Origin: Holothuria scabra
Taxonomy: Eukaryota > Echinodermata > Holothuroidea > Aspidochirotida > Holothuriidae
DNA length: 64,000 nt
Assembly (NCBI GenBank): GCA_037179385.1
Contig: CM074184.1
Location: 18,556,001-18,620,000, forward strand
Reading direction: 5' to 3'
Of the stretch, positions 59,090 to 64,000 are shown piece by piece (position 1 is the first letter of the stretch; the number at the start of each line of letters is the position of its first letter). The notes under the pieces were generated by a model. The model was not told the origin of the DNA, did not search any database, and saw nothing but the letters and a program-made list of their open reading frames with translations. Made by a program: the position numbers and the translations under genes.

Positions 59090-60430
59090 AAGCATGTCAG
59101 GCTTTGAACATGCTGACTCCAAATGAACTTTGACCTTTGGGAAAATCAATAGGGATCATCTACTAAATATGACCAATCCACACAGTAAATATGAGCACAG
59201 TCACATGTACCGTTCTTGAGATACCGTGTTTACGAAGTTTTGACCTTTTGACCTCTCATGACCCCAAATGACCTTTGACCTCCACCAAAAACAATAGGGA
59301 ACATCTACTCAATATGGCCAACACACTCCCAAATATGAGCACAGTCACATGTACCGTTCTTGAGATATCGTGTTTACGAAGTTTTGACCTTTTGACCTCT
59401 CATGACCCCAAATGACCTTTGACCTCCACCAAAAACAATAGGGATCATCTACTCAATATGGCCAATGCACACACCAAATATGAGATTAGTCACACTTACT
59501 CTTCTTGAGAATCCGTGTTTACAAGCAATTTCTAAGGAATTTACCTATTGACCTCTTGTGATCCCAAATGACCTTTGACCTCCACGAAAATCGATAGGGA
59601 TCATCTACTCAGTATGACCAACCCACACATTAAATATGAGCATAGTCACATGTACCGTTCTCGAGATATCGTGTTTACGAAGTTTTGACCTTTTGACTTC
59701 TGGTGACCCTAAATGACCTTTGATCTCCACGAAAATCAATAGGGATCATCTACTCAATATGGCCAATGCACACACCAAATAGGAAATTAGTCACATTTAC
59801 CGTTCTTGAGATACCGTGTTTACAAGCAATTTCTAGGGAATTTACCTATTGACCTCTCGAAACCCCAAATGACCTTTGACCTCCACGAAAATCGATAGGG
59901 ATCATCTACTCAATATGACCAATCCACACACCAAATATGAGCATAGTCACATGTACTGTTCTTGAGTTATAGTGTTTACGAAGTTTTGACCTTTTGCCCT
60001 CTCGTGACCCCAAATGACCTTTGATCTCCACCAAAAACAATAGGGATCATCTACTCAATATGGCCAATGCACACACCAAATATGAGATTAGTCACACTTT
60101 CCCTTCTTGAGATACCGTGTTTACAAGCAATTTCTAAGGAATTTACCTATTGACCTCTCGTGACCCCAAATGACCTTTGACCTCCACGAAAATCGATAGG
60201 GATCATCTACTCAATATGACCAATCCACACACCAAATATGAGCATAGTCACATGTACCGTTCTCGAGATATCGTGTTTACAAGGTTTTGACCTTTTGCCC
60301 TCTCGTGACCCCAAATGACCTTTGATCTCCACCAAAAACAATAGGGATCATCCACTCAATGTGACCAATCTACACACCAAATACGAGGTTAGTCACACTT
60401 ACCCTTCTTGAGATATCGTGTTTACAAGCC
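59090..60430 (+). repeat. Minisatellite array B, alternating 145/156-bp units
   Basis: The marker accccaaatgacc or its variants occurs at 59261, 59405, 59561, 59706, 59862, 60007, 60163 and 60308, giving spacings 144, 156, 145, 156, 145, 156, 145. Long units contain acaagcaatttctaaggaat; short units contain acgaagttttgacctttt. Five units carry the perfect DR1 TGACCTTTGACCT (near 59270, 59414, 59570, 59871 and 60172); three have TGATCT in the second half-site. Confidence 0.9.
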
Positions 60431-60437
60431 AAAGCGT

Positions 60438-60440
<3 letters not shown>

Positions 60441-60470
<30 letters not shown>

Positions 60471-60492
60471 CCACACACACACACATACACAC
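60441..60492 (+). repeat. (CA)n microsatellite
   Basis: About 50 bp of CA with a few interruptions, part of element B. Element A has a shorter CA run at the same relative position (52884-52902). Confidence 0.95.
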
Positions 60493-61779
60493 GATATCAC
60501 CATCGCATAGATCCCTTGCCTGCCTTCGGCAAGGAATCAAAAATGTCTTTATGACCTTGAACACTCCTGTTTGCTTCCATAGCATATTTCACACAGAGGA
60601 CTTAATTAATTACATCACCCCATAAGAGTAAGATTGCTATCACACCTTGGTACAAGGTGCAGTAACTTTCAGAAAAACAGAGGAAGAAAAAGATAGTAAT
60701 TTGATTTACAATTCAACAATGACAACAATGACATCATAAATTATTATGCTAAGTACCATTTTAAATTGAGTGAATAAACTTCAACATTTTACATCTCAGC
60801 TCAGGAATGTCCTATGAAGATGGGAGCTGGACTGTTAACACTTATTTTTCGTGCTTTTTAATATATATTTTTGATGTTTTTTTGACTTGAGGTACACTTT
60901 AAGATAATTCTGTCTATAAGGGCAGGAATTGGAAACTTAAGTCATAGTAAAAATGACCAGTTTGTGTAGGACAGTAGCATAAGCAATAAGAAAAGAGAAG
61001 ATACCCAAATGTCTTTCCTCCCCCCTACCTCAATCCCTCCCCATCATTTCCATCTGTCAGCTCACTCCTCTGTGAAATTTGTGAACAAAAAGTGAAGTAC
61101 TGGAAGAAATTTCAATGCACCATCCATTTGAAGGCTGATAGGAATTGCTGACTTGTGTCCATTCAAATTGACATTATTCCAAACAGTAATATGTAACAAA
61201 GATCATCCATCACTACTCCAGGTTGACCAGGTAAACAAACTTGGTGATGAGCCAAACAGCATTACAGTGAACCCACGGTATGGAAGTGTCCTCACACAGC
61301 AAGGAGAGACCTATGTAAATGGCAGCTCCCTGGTACAGTAACAGATACTAAAATTACTAAGGACAAGTAATTAGCTGACTGGGAAATCATGGTGTGTATA
61401 CAATGGACACAGGCAGTTACAAAAATAGGCCTACAGTACAGTATATGCTGACTGGCATGCCTCCACTGGGATTGTGTTTCATGAAATTTTTCCTTGTGGC
61501 AAAAAATGATGAGAATTGCCAAAAATTATCCCTTTTCTTTGGTTTATCTTGTACTGTAGCTATGAAAAAAGTCTGTTGCCCCATGAATGTGACACCAGCA
61601 CAGCAAATTTTAGAAAAATCCACTGACAATAACAAAGGCTGAGACCTTTTAAAAAGTGAGACAGACATTTTTCGTGAAACAAACATTTTTTCCCTCTACA
61701 GTATAACATAAACTCTACCCACACTTTGTGGGTTGAGCTAAAAATATGTAGTTCAGCCAAAATGTGAAATAAATTTTAC

Positions 61780-61994
61780 CTTCTTTATTACTTTTGTTCT
61801 TTTCAGTTCTTTTGTATTTTTCATTTCTTTCTTTTATTTGTTGTCTGCGTGCCTCTCTTTCTTTTATTCTTTCTTCTAATGGTTTGTTCATCTCCTCAAT
61901 ACTTTCCATCATCCTCTGAAAACTTCTAGGCATCGGCTGATTGTCAGGGTCCTCTGGGGCTATATTACTTGAAGCTTCCTTTTTCTTCTTAAGC
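61780..61994 (-). CDS. CCDC137: CCDC137-like protein, most N-terminal exon found
   Basis: A 215-nt exon with acceptor TTATTCATCTTTAG and donor GAAG|GTAAAA. One base closes a codon from an unseen upstream exon, 71 codons follow, and one base remains. It encodes a K-K-K-K-E start, then Q-P-M-P-R-S-F-Q-R-M-M-E-S-I-E-E-M-N-K-P and a long K/R/E helix. The P-x-x-[FL]-x-x-[IM]-M-x-S/R-x-x-E-M-x-N/K-P block is the N-terminal conserved motif of CCDC137. The exon carrying the start codon was searched for up to 64 kb by eye without a convincing candidate; it may be small or beyond the window. Confidence 0.88.
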
Positions 61995-61999
61995 CTAAA

Positions 62000-64000
62000 G
62001 ATGAATAAAAAATGATTGGTATTATGATATACAATAAGTAACATTCAGGTTTCCTATTTATCCAGGCCAGCCATGGTACTGTAGCTAATTGCCAAAGTAA
62101 TGCACACAAAGCTAGAACAAATGGGGACCCTGTAAACTGTCATCATAATGCTTTGGTTGTCTTCATGACATTGGACTGACAGGTGGGTGCATGCATGGTG
62201 TCACAGATTTGACAGGTCATGGGATTTACAGGTAATATAACTTTTTCTCCAGAGGTCTCTCAGATTTAGAAAAATGTGAGAAGTAGGGTAAAAAAAACGA
62301 TAGCTACATGGTTGGCTCTTTCAGTTTTAATATTTTCAGGAGGTTACCAAGAATAAAGCCTTACCAAAATCCCCAGGGGAAATCACTTGCTGTACAATAC
62401 CAACCCTATGGGTAACTGTATCAAATGTGGGATGTATCTGAGCATTCAGATTTTCCAAATACAGTATACTGTATTCAATTCATAATTCCAGGGGATCTCC
62501 AACATTAAGGATATCTTGCAGAATGCCATAGGACGCAAGTGGAACAGAGCACAGTACTTCATGCAAGAAGAATTATCAAGATTTCAGGTCAGGCAACACC
62601 TGAAGGTATCCAGGGTATAACAATTGACTACCTCTGTATTAGTTTATTTTAGTCAAGTATTGATGATGGTAAGATGGAAGACTTATTTCTGGTAGAGGTT
62701 CAGAAAGACAAAGTACCAACTAGAGAGAAACGATTTTGTCCATGAGTTGTGTTTCTGTACGATCACACTGTACTTCCCATTCTTGCATCACATGGCCACC
62801 AGACTTTGTAGCTCTTCTTGAGAAATGGGTGAAAAATACATACACCAGCCTTGGTGACTGCAAATGTACAGGTTTATAGTACTGCAGGGTACTGGCTGAC
62901 TGCATGAGCCAGTTGACTGCGCACCTGAGTCTAACATTCCATATCCTTGTGGTAACGCATTTAAGTGATACATCAAACGAAACACCTGAGTTAGGCCATA
63001 TCTAAAATAGGTGAATTATTTTGATTATCACTGATTTTGATTAAATTTCATAAGCCAAGAGCTAATTTCACATTGTCATCTGGACCCCCCCCCCAGGGGG
63101 GGTCACAAAATGTCTTAAAATTCAAGCACCAGAAATTTCTTCCCATGTGTTACTAACAGTCAGTTGTAAAGTTGTAACACTATCCAAAGCAATTTTTGGA
63201 TATTTAGGAAGAGAGGTAAGGTCAAATTTGCTATGAATATTAAGCACCTTTCAGTTAAAGCTTTAACTCAGCTGTGATGTTGTTACAAACATGCCATACT
63301 GTACATGTTTATATCAAGATTTTCATAGCATAGTGCACATGTCATCGTTTGAATAACATGTTGGATTTTTAATTTACTGGGATATGATTATGTATTCATG
63401 ATTTCGAGTGAAAAGGATTATAATGCAAAAGATTTTCAAAATTATCTTTTTATGAGGACAATAATGCCCATACCCAATAATCTGGGAGCTGATCAGCTGC
63501 CACAAATGCAGTAGCCTGCACATGTTTTGAACAGTGCCAACTCGACGGGCACCCTGAGGAAATTGATTTTGATTTTGATTTGGGTTGTCAAAATAAAGAA
63601 GACCGAATAATTTTCAGCTTCAGTGACACATTTTTCTTGAGTGAGTGCACTGTACATTTAAGGCAATGCAGATTCATAATAAAATGTTCTGACTTTTGTA
63701 GGTGGAAGGGAAATAATCTTAGAATGATAGATTTCTTTAAATAGGCTGTCGATGATCACCAGCAGCGTGTTTAAAGGGGAAGCTGCCCCCACCTCTGAAG
63801 TCAGACGAGGGAAATTCACTCAGTGGGGGGGGGGGGATTTACAGGGTTTGAGGAAAAGGAAAAGTTTGAAGAGACACACTGAGCATTCAAACCTTAACCA
63901 CACACCAGCCCTGTGGGGGCAGAAAAATTGTCATCAAAGCAAAAAGAAGAAAAGGTCCCCAAAAATTCGGATAGCATGAGTTTGCCAATGTGAGATGGTC
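62000..64000. other. Upstream intron or 5' flank of the CCDC137-like gene
   Basis: No coding exon identified. A (GATTTT)n-like patch at about 63565-63585 (gattttgattttgatttggg), preceded by gcaccctgaggaaatt, resembles the 3' tail of a LINE on the plus strand. A C14/G8 inverted pair lies at about 63085, and a G10 run at 63825 may mark another hAT fragment. Confidence 0.35.

Larger units (their letters stand above)
58811..60539 (+). mobile_element. Minisatellite-bearing element B, relative of A
   Basis: A 1.7-kb element in the next CCDC137-like intron. Its start (aaccagaaagccaaaaggct, then tagtgattccttg) differs from element A at one base over ~33 bp. Its 3' end has the same order: tgtttacaagc, (CA)n, a cgatatcaccatcgcatag block, then a hairpin with an 11-bp stem with one mismatch (60510-60520 with 60528-60538). 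The ends are conserved while the tandem units differ, so A and B are members of one family with diverged arrays. Confidence 0.75.

Noticed and set aside
51967..60430. CRISPR-like array
   Set aside because: Units are ~150 bp with no spacer variation, and the surrounding DNA is eukaryotic intron; this is a minisatellite.

Overview
This window looks like nuclear DNA of an invertebrate deuterostome, most plausibly an echinoderm; a sea cucumber is my best guess. That is inference from the gene families, the short phase-matched exons with GT/AG borders, the AT-rich non-coding DNA and the dense non-autonomous transposons. No bacterial, phage or plasmid features are present. All recognisable genes lie on the minus strand.

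Layout: 6.5-8.7 kb holds a single-exon TRIM-type protein (RING, two B-boxes, coiled coil, propeller-like C-terminus). At 17.4-18.8 kb and 25.2-26.4 kb are two paralogous leucine-rich-repeat membrane proteins. The first is broken by one extra T in a T8 run just after its signal-peptide region; the second is intact. From 51.5 to 62.0 kb runs a multi-exon gene whose five visible exons join in perfect phase and match the CCDC137 family of nucleolar/RNA-binding coiled-coil proteins. Its first exon was not found. The TRIM and both LRR genes share one architecture: a splice acceptor just upstream of the ATG, then one uninterrupted coding exon.

Most of the rest is mobile or repetitive. At least nine hAT-like non-autonomous elements can be delimited by terminal inverted repeats, several with exact 8-bp target duplications (20.6, 22.8, 39.9, 42.2-45.2 and 45.7-47.8 kb). 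Two are nested, and none has a visible transposase. Also present are a tRNA-like SINE family, a 275-bp MITE family, LINE remnants, U2 snRNA-derived fragments, a foldback MITE and a 946-bp (GACC)n array.

The most unusual objects are two related elements inside introns of the CCDC137-like gene (51.84-52.95 and 58.81-60.54 kb). They share their 5' start and a 3' hairpin, and each is filled by a ~150-bp minisatellite. Many units carry a perfect nuclear-receptor DR1 motif, and the second array alternates 145- and 156-bp units in a ~301-bp higher-order repeat.
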